Positions 57,153 to 64,000 of a stretch of 64,000 nt of DNA are shown here, piece by piece; positions within the stretch are counted from its first letter, which is position 1; every line of letters begins with the position of its first letter. Source of the DNA: Streptomyces cavernae (GTDB lineage Bacteria > Actinomycetota > Actinomycetes > Streptomycetales > Streptomycetaceae); contig NZ_RPDJ01000007.1 in NCBI RefSeq assembly GCF_004023625.1, positions 308,017 to 372,016 on the forward strand, given 5' to 3'. The translations under genes and the position numbers were made by a program. The notes under the pieces were generated by a model. It was given only the letters and a program-made list of their open reading frames with translations. It was not told the origin of the DNA and made no database searches.

Positions 57153-57947
57153 CTAGCGCACCCCCCGCTCCCGCTCCTCCACATAAGAGTTGTACGCCGC
57201 CACCACAGCCCGCCGAGCCGTCCGTTCCACCGGTCGCAGCGCCTCCCCGCGCCCCGCCATCTCCGACGCGCTCACAGCCCCACCGTGCCCGTTCTCGGAC
57301 GCCAGCGACACCAGCAACGACACCCGACGGGCCAGCTCCAACACCCGCACGGCCCGCGCCGGATACCCGGGCGCCAGCACCTCCCCACCGGCAGCGGCCT
57401 CGACCCGCGCCCGATAAGCGTCGATGGCCGCCTCCGCCACCGGCCCAGACCCGGCGACATCCAGCCGGGACAACACCTGCGTGGCCTCCCGCAACGCCTC
57501 CGCCAGCTCCCGCTCCGCCTCCCCGAGCGACGGTACATCCGCAGGCGGCGCCTCTCGCACGGGCAGCACCCGCCACACCACCTCGGCATGCACATCACCC
57601 GAGGGCCCCGCCTCGTACACCTCCGGCACCAGCCCCAGTGCGGCGCCGTGGCAGATCACCGCCTCCTCCGCCTCCAGCGCCCGCGCATTGAACTCCGGCG
57701 GCCCGCTCAGCCCGAGCGGATGCCCGGGTGCGGGCAGCGCCACCCGCAACCCGGTCACCTTCAGCGCCCGCAGCCGACCGAGCGCGAGCGAGAGCCCGAC
57801 GGGCCCCGATTCGCCGGGGAGCCCCTCGACCCGGTGCACCGCGTCCTCACCGACAATCGCGTGCACAGCGTCATCCGGCGAGGCAATCCCGGCCAAAAGG
57901 GCATTTCCCCATGCGGCCAGCCGTCCTGAGCGTGGTTCCGAGAGCAT
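57153..57947 (-). CDS. Conserved actinobacterial protein of unknown function
   Basis: 264 residues from ATG at 57947; GTG at 57953 would add two. The N-terminus reads RLAAWGNALLAGIASPDDAVHAIVGEDAVHRV and the middle has LSLALGRLRALKVTGLRVALPAPGHPLGLSGP, both suggestive of a compact alpha/beta domain. The C-terminal third is helical and Ala/Glu rich, ending YVEERERG. No catalytic motif and no membrane segment. It occurs next to chaplin and ABC ATPase genes in Streptomyces as far as I recall. Function unknown. Confidence 0.78.
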   Translation of the reverse strand: MLSEPRSGRLAAWGNALLAGIASPDDAVHAIVGEDAVHRVEGLPGESGPVGLSLALGRLRALKVTGLRVALPAPGHPLGLSGPPEFNARALEAEEAVICHGAALGLVPEVYEAGPSGDVHAEVVWRVLPVREAPPADVPSLGEAERELAEALREATQVLSRLDVAGSGPVAEAAIDAYRARVEAAAGGEVLAPGYPARAVRVLELARRVSLLVSLASENGHGGAVSASEMAGRGEALRPVERTARRAVVAAYNSYVEERERGVR

Positions 57948-58081
57948 GCCCACAGCCTAAGGACCGACCGATGGACAGCACCGCCCACCCGGTGGCGTAG
58001 GTTTTCCCTCGGGGGGTGCCCCTGGGGGTTGCGTCCACAGGCGCAAGCGAAGCCGAGACTGCAATGGGAGACAGCGCGCTC

Positions 58082-58873
58082 ATGAGCGATGTTCTGGAGC
58101 TGGAGGACGTGTCCGTGGTCCGCGAGGGCCGGGCTCTGGTGGACCAGGTCTCCTGGTCGGTCAAGGAAGGCGAGCGCTGGGTCATCCTGGGCCCGAACGG
58201 CGCCGGAAAAACGACCCTTCTGAACATCGCCTCCAGCTACCTCTTCCCCAGCCAGGGCACCGCCTCCATCCTCGGCGAAACCCTCGGCAAGGTCGACGTC
58301 TTCGAGCTGCGCCCACGCATCGGCGTGGCCGGCATCGCACTGGCCGAGAAGCTCCCCAAGCGCCAGACCGTGCTGCAGACGGTACTGACAGCCGCGTACG
58401 GCATGACGGCCGGCTGGCAGGAGGAGTACGAGGACGTCGACGAGCAACGCGCCCGCGCCTTCCTCGACCGCCTCGGCATGAGCGACTACCTGGACCGTAA
58501 GTTCGGCACCCTCTCCGAGGGCGAGCGCAAGCGCACCCTCATCGCCCGTGCCCTGATGACCGACCCGGAGCTGCTCCTCCTCGACGAGCCCGCCGCCGGC
58601 CTCGACCTCGGCGGACGCGAGGACCTGGTGCGCCGTCTCGGCCGCCTCGCCCGCGACCCGATCGCCCCCTCCATGATCATGGTCACCCACCATGTCGAGG
58701 AGATCGCCCCCGGGTTCACGCACGTCCTCATGATCCGCCAGGGCAAGGTCCTAGCCGCGGGTCCCCTGGAGCTCGAACTCACCTCCCGCAACCTCTCCTT
58801 GTGCTTCGGCCTCCCCCTGGTCGTGGAACAGCGGGGCGAACGCTGGACGGCCCAGGGCCTGCCCCTGTCCTGA
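58082..58873 (+). CDS. Stand-alone ABC transporter ATP-binding protein
   Basis: 263 residues; ATG at 58082 with GGGAGA upstream (ATG at 58064 is possible). Walker A GPNGAGKTTL (about 39-48), signature LSEGERKRTLIARAL, Walker B LLLLDEPAAGLDLGG and the switch His in MVTHHVEEI are all present. The signature Ser-Glu-Gly departs from LSGGQ, as in molybdate/ModF-like and PhnC-like lone ATPases. No permease or binding protein is adjacent. It could serve a distant permease or act in a soluble role. Confidence 0.9.
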   Translation: MSDVLELEDVSVVREGRALVDQVSWSVKEGERWVILGPNGAGKTTLLNIASSYLFPSQGTASILGETLGKVDVFELRPRIGVAGIALAEKLPKRQTVLQTVLTAAYGMTAGWQEEYEDVDEQRARAFLDRLGMSDYLDRKFGTLSEGERKRTLIARALMTDPELLLLDEPAAGLDLGGREDLVRRLGRLARDPIAPSMIMVTHHVEEIAPGFTHVLMIRQGKVLAAGPLELELTSRNLSLCFGLPLVVEQRGERWTAQGLPLS

Positions 58874-58937
58874 CGCCGTACCGAACCCCGGGTACGCCCG
58901 CCGTGCGCCCTGTCCGCGATCCCCTCGCGGACCTACC

Positions 58938-59375
58938 ATGGCCAGCGTGGACATCGACGCATGGTTGTGGTGGCTGATCGGCGCGGCCGTACTCGGTATC
59001 GCGCTCGTGGTGACCGCGATGCCGGAGCTGGGGATGCTCGCCGTGGGGGCCGTCGCGGCGGCCGGAACGGCCGGGCTGGGCGGGGGAGTCGTGCTCCAGG
59101 TCGTCGTCTTCGCCGTCGTCTCGGTAGCACTCATCGCGGTGGTACGCCCCATTGCGGCCCGTCACCGTTCTCAACGGCCTCAACTCGCCACCGGAGTGGA
59201 CGCGTTGAAGGGCAGGCACGCCGTCGTACTGGAACGGGTCGACGGCACGGGCGGCCGCATCAAACTGGCCGGCGAGGTCTGGTCGGCACGCTCCCTGGAC
59301 GGCAGCCAGAGCTACGAGGTCGGCCAGGAGGTGGACGTCGTGGAGATCGAAGGTGCCACCGCCATCGTCATGTGA
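58938..59375 (+). CDS. NfeD family membrane protein
   Basis: 145 residues; ATG at 58938 (GTG at 58947 also possible). Three hydrophobic helices (WLWWLIGAAVLGIALVVT; LGMLAVGAVAAAGTAGLG; VLQVVVFAVVSVALIAVV) are followed by a C-terminal OB-fold: ALKGRHAVVLERVDGTGGRIKLAGEVWSA, then VGQEVDVVEIEGATAIV. NfeD proteins partner stomatin-like SPFH proteins in membrane microdomains. The SPFH gene lies 156 bp downstream in the same direction, which supports that pairing. Confidence 0.92.
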   Translation: MASVDIDAWLWWLIGAAVLGIALVVTAMPELGMLAVGAVAAAGTAGLGGGVVLQVVVFAVVSVALIAVVRPIAARHRSQRPQLATGVDALKGRHAVVLERVDGTGGRIKLAGEVWSARSLDGSQSYEVGQEVDVVEIEGATAIVM

Positions 59376-59530
59376 CCTTCTCCGTCACCCTTCAGGTGAC
59401 TTGATGTGACCCCATGTGAACAGAACGCCCCACGTGGGAAGTTGTGGTCTGACACACTCAACCGGCAAGATCTTCAACAGCCGTAGGGCCTCGGTGGAAC
59501 ACCGAGGCGGGGAAGGGTACGGGGAGCACG

Positions 59531-60475
59531 ATGGAACCGATCATCATCGTCCTGATCATTCTGGTGGTGCTCGTCTTCATCGCCCTGATCAAGACGATCC
59601 AGGTCATCCCGCAGGCCAGCGCCGCCATCGTCGAACGCTTCGGCCGCTACACACGCACGCTCAACGCCGGCCTCAATATCGTGGTCCCGTTCATCGACTC
59701 CATCCGCAACCGCATCGACCTGCGCGAACAGGTCGTGCCGTTCCCGCCCCAGCCGGTGATCACCCAGGACAACCTGGTCGTCAACATCGACACGGTGATC
59801 TACTACCAGGTGACCGACGCCCGGGCCGCCACCTACGAAGTCGCCAGCTACATCCAGGCGATCGAGCAGCTCACCGTCACCACGCTCCGCAACATCATCG
59901 GCGGCATGGACCTCGAGCGCACCCTCACCTCCCGCGAGGAGATCAACGCGGCCCTGCGCGGCGTCCTCGACGAGGCCACCGGCAAGTGGGGCATCCGCGT
60001 CAACCGCGTCGAGCTCAAGGCGATCGAGCCGCCGACCTCCATCCAGGACTCGATGGAGAAGCAGATGCGCGCCGACCGCGACAAGCGCGCCGCGATCCTC
60101 ACCGCCGAAGGTATCCGCCAGTCGCAGATCCTCACCGCCGAAGGTGAGAAACAGTCCGCGATCCTGCGCGCCGAAGGTGAGGCCAAGGCCGCCGCCCTCC
60201 GCGCCGAGGGCGAGGCCCAGGCCATCCGGACGGTCTTCGAGTCCATCCACGCCGGAGACCCCGACCAGAAGCTGCTGTCGTACCAGTACCTCCAGATGCT
60301 CCCGAAGATCGCCGAGGGCGACGCCAACAAGCTCTGGATCGTGCCCAGCGAGATCGGCGACGCCCTCAAGGGCCTCTCCGGAGCGTTCGGCAACTTCGGC
60401 CCGGGCACCGGCGGTTCGGGCAACGGCCAGTCCGGCGGCGGTACGGAACGCCGCGAGAAGCCCTCCATCGACTGA
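59531..60475 (+). CDS. SPFH/band-7 protein (stomatin/paraslipin-like)
   Basis: 314 residues; ATG at 59531 with GGGGAGC upstream. One N-terminal membrane helix (IIIVLIILVVLVFIALI) is followed by the SPFH domain (VIPQASAAIVERFGRYTRTLNAGLN, RIDLREQVVPFPPQPVITQDN) and a long coiled coil (REEINAALRGVLDEATGKWG, ILTAEGEKQSAILRAEGEA with repeated AEG). A Gly/Ser tail ends it. Such proteins form ring-like scaffolds that organise membrane lipids and proteases, with NfeD as partner. The stop codon is the first part of a perfect 18-bp hairpin. Confidence 0.93.
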   Translation: MEPIIIVLIILVVLVFIALIKTIQVIPQASAAIVERFGRYTRTLNAGLNIVVPFIDSIRNRIDLREQVVPFPPQPVITQDNLVVNIDTVIYYQVTDARAATYEVASYIQAIEQLTVTTLRNIIGGMDLERTLTSREEINAALRGVLDEATGKWGIRVNRVELKAIEPPTSIQDSMEKQMRADRDKRAAILTAEGIRQSQILTAEGEKQSAILRAEGEAKAAALRAEGEAQAIRTVFESIHAGDPDQKLLSYQYLQMLPKIAEGDANKLWIVPSEIGDALKGLSGAFGNFGPGTGGSGNGQSGGGTERREKPSID

Positions 60476-60539
60476 GGGGTCCTTTCACTATGAGCGCGCG
60501 ACCCGGGCGGCCATAGTGAAAGGACCCCTGAAACCGGTC
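60475..60539 (+). terminator. Exceptionally long perfect terminator stem
   Basis: An 18-bp perfect stem: arm AGGGGTCCTTTCACTATG (60475-60492) and CATAGTGAAAGGACCCCT (60522-60539), with a 29-nt GC-rich loop. It begins in the stop codon of the SPFH gene. Confidence 0.9.
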
Positions 60540-60572
60540 CAGCCGCCGAGGAATGCCGGTGACCGTACGAAG

Positions 60573-60607
60573 AAGCCCGCCCTCCCAAGCAATCGGGGGG
60601 CGGGCTT
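60573..60607. terminator. Second terminator with T tail, shared with the HNH gene
   Basis: AAGCCCGCC (60573-60581) and GGCGGGCTT (60599-60607), 9-bp stem, followed by TTC on the + strand and by CTTCTT on the minus strand. It can stop read-through from either side, between the SPFH and HNH genes. Confidence 0.75.
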
Positions 60608-60669
60608 TTCCATGTCCCGTCAGAACGGTGGGGCCAAGAGGGCAGGCGGCGCACGCCCGGCTCGACTGA

Positions 60670-61176
60670 CTAGGCGGCCGTCTGCGACAGCCAGTCCGGC
60701 AGTGCCGCCAGATCGTCCCGGCCCAGCGTCAGCAGCATCGCGTCGGCCGGGGTCGGCTCGAACGGCTGCCGCAGCAGCGGCATACCGGCCTGCTCCGGCG
60801 TACGGTCCGCCTTGCGGTGGTTGTCCTCCGCGCACGAGGCCACCGTGTTCAGCCAGGTGTCTCCACCGCCCCGCGACCGCGGAACCACGTGGTCCACGGT
60901 CGTCGCCCGCCTACCGCAGTACGCGCACCTGTGCCGGTCCCGTACCAGGACACCCCGCCTCGACCACGGAGCTTGTCTTCGGAACGGCACCCGGACATAC
61001 CTGCACAGTCTGATCACCCGGGGCGCCGGTATGTCGACCGCGGCTCCGCGCATACGCAGTTCGGGGTGGGCCGACTCGACGACGGCCTTGTCCTGCAGCA
61101 CCAGAACGACGGCTCGGTTCAACGTCACCGTCGACAGCGGCTCGAAGCTCGCGTTGAGTACCAGCGTCTCCCGCAT
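60670..61176 (-). CDS. HNH endonuclease family protein
   Basis: 168 residues; ATG at 61176 with GGGAGGTGG upstream. The HNH motif is in CAYCGRRATTVDHVVPRSRGGGDTWLNTVASCAEDNHRKA: first His in DH, Asn in WLN, last His in NHRK, with the two structural Cys pairs (CAYC, C..N). The N-terminus (MRETLVLNASFEPLSTVTLNRAVVLVLQDKA) is typical of a widespread actinobacterial single-copy group. It binds and cleaves DNA in principle; the physiological role is unknown. No restriction-modification partner is near. Confidence 0.9.
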   Translation of the reverse strand: MRETLVLNASFEPLSTVTLNRAVVLVLQDKAVVESAHPELRMRGAAVDIPAPRVIRLCRYVRVPFRRQAPWSRRGVLVRDRHRCAYCGRRATTVDHVVPRSRGGGDTWLNTVASCAEDNHRKADRTPEQAGMPLLRQPFEPTPADAMLLTLGRDDLAALPDWLSQTAA

Positions 61177-61266
61177 TGCAGCCCACCTCCCGTGTGCACC
61201 GCCCACCGCCTGGCGGGCTGGATCAACTCTGGCCGGGCACGCCGAGATGGACAACGCAATAAAAAA

Positions 61267-61304
61267 TGCCCGCCTCTGATCAATTCCAAGACCAGAGGCG
61301 GGCA
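61267..61304 (-). terminator. Rho-independent terminator of the PEBP gene
   Basis: TGCCCGCCTCTG (61267-61278) and CAGAGGCGGGCA (61293-61304), 12-bp perfect stem and 14-nt loop. On the minus strand it is followed by TTTTTTATT, a canonical U-tail that is rare in this genome. Confidence 0.95.
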
Positions 61305-61320
61305 AACGTTCAGTGAACGC

Positions 61321-61860
61321 TCAACTCTCCGCAGGAGCCGCGTACTCACCGATCAGCTGTGCACGCGCCAGTGTGTGGAACCGCAGATTGAAACCGACGA
61401 CCGCCGGAGACGCGTCGGAGTCCGGACCGAGCTTTTCCTGGTCCACCGCGTACACCGTGAAGACATAACGGTGCGCCGGGTCTCCGGCCGGCGGGGCCGC
61501 GCCCCCGAAGTCCTTCGTCCCGTAGTCGTTGCGCGCGTGCACCGCGCCCTCGGGCAGCCCTTCGAACTTGCCCCCGCCCGCACCCACGGGCAGCTCGGTC
61601 ACCGAGGCCGGGATGTCGAACAGCACCCAGTGCCAGAACCCGCTGCCCGTCGGGGCGTCCGGATCGAAACAGGTCACGGCGAAGCTCTTCGTCTCCGGCG
61701 GGAAGCCCTCCCAGCGCAGCTGTGGCGAGGTGTTCCCGGCCGCGTGGACCTGAGCGTCCTTCAGCACCCCTCCCGGTTCCACGTCCTCGCTGCTGACCGT
61801 GAACGACGGCACGGGCGGATGGAAGTCATGGGGGAGCGGCGGCCTGTTGAGCTCAGTCAC
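61321..61860 (-). CDS. YbhB/YbcL (PEBP/Raf-kinase-inhibitor-like) protein
   Basis: 179 residues; ATG at 61860. The phosphate/ligand pocket motifs of PEBP are DPDAPTGSGFWHWVLFDI (66-83) and HARNDYGTKDFGGAAPPAGDPAHRYVFTVYAVD. Bacterial members are cytoplasmic and their ligand is unknown; some affect phospho-protein or export pathways. It lies between Spo0M and HNH genes on the same strand, 54 bp from the Spo0M stop, so it may be co-transcribed with it. A clear terminator follows. Confidence 0.93.
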   Translation of the reverse strand: MTELNRPPLPHDFHPPVPSFTVSSEDVEPGGVLKDAQVHAAGNTSPQLRWEGFPPETKSFAVTCFDPDAPTGSGFWHWVLFDIPASVTELPVGAGGGKFEGLPEGAVHARNDYGTKDFGGAAPPAGDPAHRYVFTVYAVDQEKLGPDSDASPAVVGFNLRFHTLARAQLIGEYAAPAES

Positions 61861-61914
61861 CTCGGTACCTCCTGATCGGTTCCTGCGGGATCTGTGGCCC
61901 CGAGCCTAGAAGAA

Positions 61915-62700
61915 CTAGAACCAGCTGCGCTTGCTGCCGACCTCCGACAGCCACTGGTTCAGGTACGCCGCCCAGTCCGTGACGTGGAAGTCGTTCAGGC
62001 CCACCTGGAACGAGCGGTAGGAGTCGCTGCCCTCACTGAACAGCCCCGGCTTCTTGTCCATCTCCAGGACGACGTCCATCGCGTGCTCGTCCGCCACGAA
62101 GCTCAGTTCCACCTGGTTCAGCCCGCGGTACTGCTGCGGCGGGAAGAACTCGATCTCCTGGTAGAACGGCAGCCGCTGCCGTGTACCGCGGATGTGTCCG
62201 CGCTCCATGTCCGCGTTCTTGAAGCGGAAGCCCAGCTGGATGAAGGCGTCCAGGAGCGCCTTCTGCGCCGGCAGCGGGTGCACGTTGATCGGGTCCAGGT
62301 CGCCGGAGTCCACGGCGCGCGCGATCTCCAGCTCCGTGGTCACCCCGATGTGCATCCCGCGCAGCGCCTGCCCGTCGATCATCGTGATCGGAGTCTCCCA
62401 GGGGATCTCCAGACCGAACGGCACCGCGTGCACCGCGCCCGCCTGCAGCTCGAAGGCACCGCCCAGCCGCAGCTTGGTGAACTCGATGTCCTGCCTGTAC
62501 TCCGTGTCGTCGTGACCCTCGACCTCCACCTTGGCCTGCAGTCCTACCGAGAGGCCCTCGATCGACTGGTTCACCGATCCGCCCTGGATCCGCACCTCAC
62601 CCTGGACGACACCACCAGGAACGACGTTGGACTCGGTCAGCACGGTCTCGACCGAAGCCCCACCAGCACCCAGGCTCGCCATCAGCTTCCTGAAACCCAT
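61915..62700 (-). CDS. Sporulation protein Spo0M (SpoOM) family
   Basis: 261 residues; ATG at 62700 with GAGGAGAG upstream. Spo0M proteins share an arrestin-like beta-sandwich; here the N-terminus MGFRKLMASLGAGGASVETVL, then VPGGVVQGEVRIQGGSVNQSIEGLSVGL, matches the family start. The C-terminus has SFVADEHAMDVVLEMDKK and a final YLNQWLSEVGSKRSW. In Bacillus, Spo0M influences sporulation timing; the actinobacterial role is not established. Likely co-transcribed with the PEBP gene downstream. Confidence 0.88.
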   Translation of the reverse strand: MGFRKLMASLGAGGASVETVLTESNVVPGGVVQGEVRIQGGSVNQSIEGLSVGLQAKVEVEGHDDTEYRQDIEFTKLRLGGAFELQAGAVHAVPFGLEIPWETPITMIDGQALRGMHIGVTTELEIARAVDSGDLDPINVHPLPAQKALLDAFIQLGFRFKNADMERGHIRGTRQRLPFYQEIEFFPPQQYRGLNQVELSFVADEHAMDVVLEMDKKPGLFSEGSDSYRSFQVGLNDFHVTDWAAYLNQWLSEVGSKRSWF

Positions 62701-62978
62701 GTCGTCTCTCCTCCTCAGGCAGCGCCTGTCTGCCTTCTCCGAACGGATCTTCTGTCCCTGACCCCTAAGGGGTGCCCAACAGACCCGCGCAGGCGTCGCC
62801 CGCCTGCGCGATGTGATCAGACATCCCCTAGAAACGCGATCCAGCCGTGGCCGGTTCCGCGCTCCACCCCTCACAGTGGGCACGGCACCCTCCGGAGGGA
62901 CCCTTCACACCCTTCCAGGACGAACCGGTCACTGACCAGAGTGAGCGTGTGGGTTCATCTGCACTACGCTCGTACGAC

Positions 62979-63620
62979 ATGATCGCGAGCCCTGACCGTA
63001 CGCCCCTGCCGAGGGAGTTCTTCGACCGGCCCGTCCAGGAAGTGGCCCCTGATCTCCTCGGACGCCTCCTCGTGCGCTCCACGCCGGACGGTCCGATCGA
63101 GCTGCGCCTCACAGAGGTAGAGGCCTACGACGGTGCGAACGACCCGGGTTCACATGCCTATCGAGGCCGCACGGCTCGCAACGGCGTGATGTTCGGTCCT
63201 CCCGGGCACGCGTACGTCTACTTCACCTACGGCATGTGGCACTGCCTCAATCTGGTGTGTGGTCCGGAGGGCATCGCGAGCGGGGTGCTGCTCCGTGCCG
63301 GCGAGATCACGGAGGGTGCCGAGCTCGCCCGCAAACGTCGACTCTCGGCCCGATATGACAAAGAACTGGCCAAAGGGCCCGCGCGTCTGGCCACGGCCCT
63401 GGACATCGACCGGGCCCTCGACGGAGCGGACGTCTGCGCCCCCGGGGAGGCTCCACTGGCCATCTTCAGCGGCACCCCCACCCCGTCCCACCAGGTACTC
63501 AACGGCCCGCGCACCGGAGTCGCGGGCGAGGGCGGCGTCCACCCGTGGCGCTACTGGATCGCCAACGACCCGACTGTCAGCCCTTACCGGGCCCACGTAC
63601 CCCGCCGACGCCGAACTTGA
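62979..63620 (+). CDS. 3-methyladenine DNA glycosylase (AAG/MPG family)
   Basis: 213 residues; ATG at 62979. The catalytic region is LRLTEVEAYDGANDPGSHA, where the Glu in TEVEAY (E46) activates water. HAYRGRTARNGVMFGPPGHAYVYFTYGMWHCLN continues the family core. It removes alkylated purines from DNA. No Shine-Dalgarno is visible, but a TACGCT hexamer 8 nt upstream could be a -10, so translation may be leaderless. It is divergent from Spo0M across 278 bp containing no other gene, only a CCCCTAAGGGG palindrome near 62762. Confidence 0.93.
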   Translation: MIASPDRTPLPREFFDRPVQEVAPDLLGRLLVRSTPDGPIELRLTEVEAYDGANDPGSHAYRGRTARNGVMFGPPGHAYVYFTYGMWHCLNLVCGPEGIASGVLLRAGEITEGAELARKRRLSARYDKELAKGPARLATALDIDRALDGADVCAPGEAPLAIFSGTPTPSHQVLNGPRTGVAGEGGVHPWRYWIANDPTVSPYRAHVPRRRRT

Positions 63621-64000
63621 CCCACCCTCCGGCGGTGCGTAATGTAGCCCGAGCCGTTTGAACCGGGTACGGCGTTCAGCCTGCAGCCGGAAGCGGCCAA
63701 CCACTACCTACTACTTCCCCTCAGCGGGGTCTTATTCGGCGTGCCCGCATGCCTGAATTCGGAACCTGCTGGACTCGATTATGAGTTGCCCGGGGAATCG
63801 GTTAACGTAGTGAATGTCGAAAGGCCCCGAGACGGACCGAGACGGAAAGTCCCGAGCCTTCAGACAAATCCCGCCGACTGGGAATCGGGTCCGAAAGGAT
63901 CTGATAGAGTCGGAAACGCAAGACCGAAGGGAAGCGCCCGGAGGAAAGCCGCGAGAGAGTCTCTCGGGTGAGTACAAAGGAAGCGTCCGTTCCTTGAGAA
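63621..64000 (+). promoter_or_regulatory. rRNA operon promoter and leader region, 16S just beyond the edge
   Basis: The last about 200 bp match the known Streptomyces rrn leader style: GATAGAGTCGGAAACGCAAG, GAGAGAGTCTCTCGGGTG and the final GTTCCTTGAGAA (63989-64000), a boxA-like antitermination element found before 16S rRNA. Possible promoters are TTGCCC (63786-63791) with TAGTGA (63808-63813, 16-bp spacer), and a TAGAGT -10 at 63905-63910. The 63621-63780 part shows no gene or tRNA. The 16S gene itself is outside the window. Confidence 0.8.

Noticed and set aside
56854..57156. A 100-codon Pro-rich protein
   Set aside because: Built from intergenic repeats, no ribosome binding site, no codon bias of real genes; treated as non-coding.
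63621..63780. tRNA gene before the rRNA leader
   Set aside because: No cloverleaf with TTCGA-type T-arm can be built; the segment fits an rrn upstream region.

Overview
The window reads as chromosomal core DNA of a Streptomyces (high-GC actinobacterium). The evidence is very high GC with strong third-position bias, many GTG starts, ATGA/GTGA translational coupling, and lineage-typical genes: a cysteine-free chaplin, a streptophobe-like membrane protein, an FHA-FHA-ABC transporter fusion, and an SGM_5486-type small protein next to a CynX/NimT-like MFS pump. From memory, the order chpE, queA-like, serB, fabI/fabG, tyrS, moaA resembles the SCO1800-SCO1822 neighbourhood of S. coelicolor. The right edge runs into an rRNA operon leader. 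I see no transposase, integrase, prophage, CRISPR array or large biosynthetic cluster.

Layout. 1-8.1 kb: truncated GH25 lysozyme (edge), class II aldolase, alpha/beta hydrolase, conserved protein, VOC protein, a leaderless 7-codon ORF followed by an ABC-F ATPase, a small HTH protein and a crotonase. 8.1-12.1 kb: an Asp23/alkaline-shock locus, with five coupled + strand genes ending in amaP and a divergent Gly/Ala-repeat protein whose folded part also looks Asp23-like. 12.2-17.5 kb (minus): SDR, GH15 trehalase/glucoamylase, SURF1, Cys-rich zinc protein, and a DEDDh exonuclease with a BRCT domain. 17.7-22 kb: a four-gene catabolic-looking operon (acetoacetate decarboxylase-like, SDR, two amidohydrolases). 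22-28 kb (minus): CopD-like protein, type III CoA transferase, and two tandem secreted S8 proteases.

28.2-45 kb: DUF485 protein plus solute:sodium symporter, moaA, small conserved proteins, GlsB-type protein, tyrS, the TldE/TldD pair, a SEC-C protein, the FAS-II reductases fabG-fabI, a small secreted Cys protein, GntR regulator divergent from the MFS pump, and a SixA-type phosphatase. 45-57 kb: serB, the streptophobe-like protein divergent from the FHA-ABC transporter, a secreted SLT transglycosylase, queA-like plus SDR, a GAF sensor kinase with a LuxR-type regulator, and chaplin chpE. 57-64 kb: conserved protein, lone ABC ATPase, NfeD and SPFH proteins (membrane-quality-control pair), HNH nuclease, PEBP protein, Spo0M, 3-methyladenine glycosylase, then the rRNA leader.

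Two themes stand out. First, short GC-rich tandem repeats sit repeatedly at gene ends or in gene linkers. Second, several starts (the 7-codon ORF, the MFS pump, possibly the glycosylase) lie 7-8 nt after a -10 hexamer, suggesting leaderless mRNAs. Many convergent gene pairs share strong bidirectional hairpin terminators.
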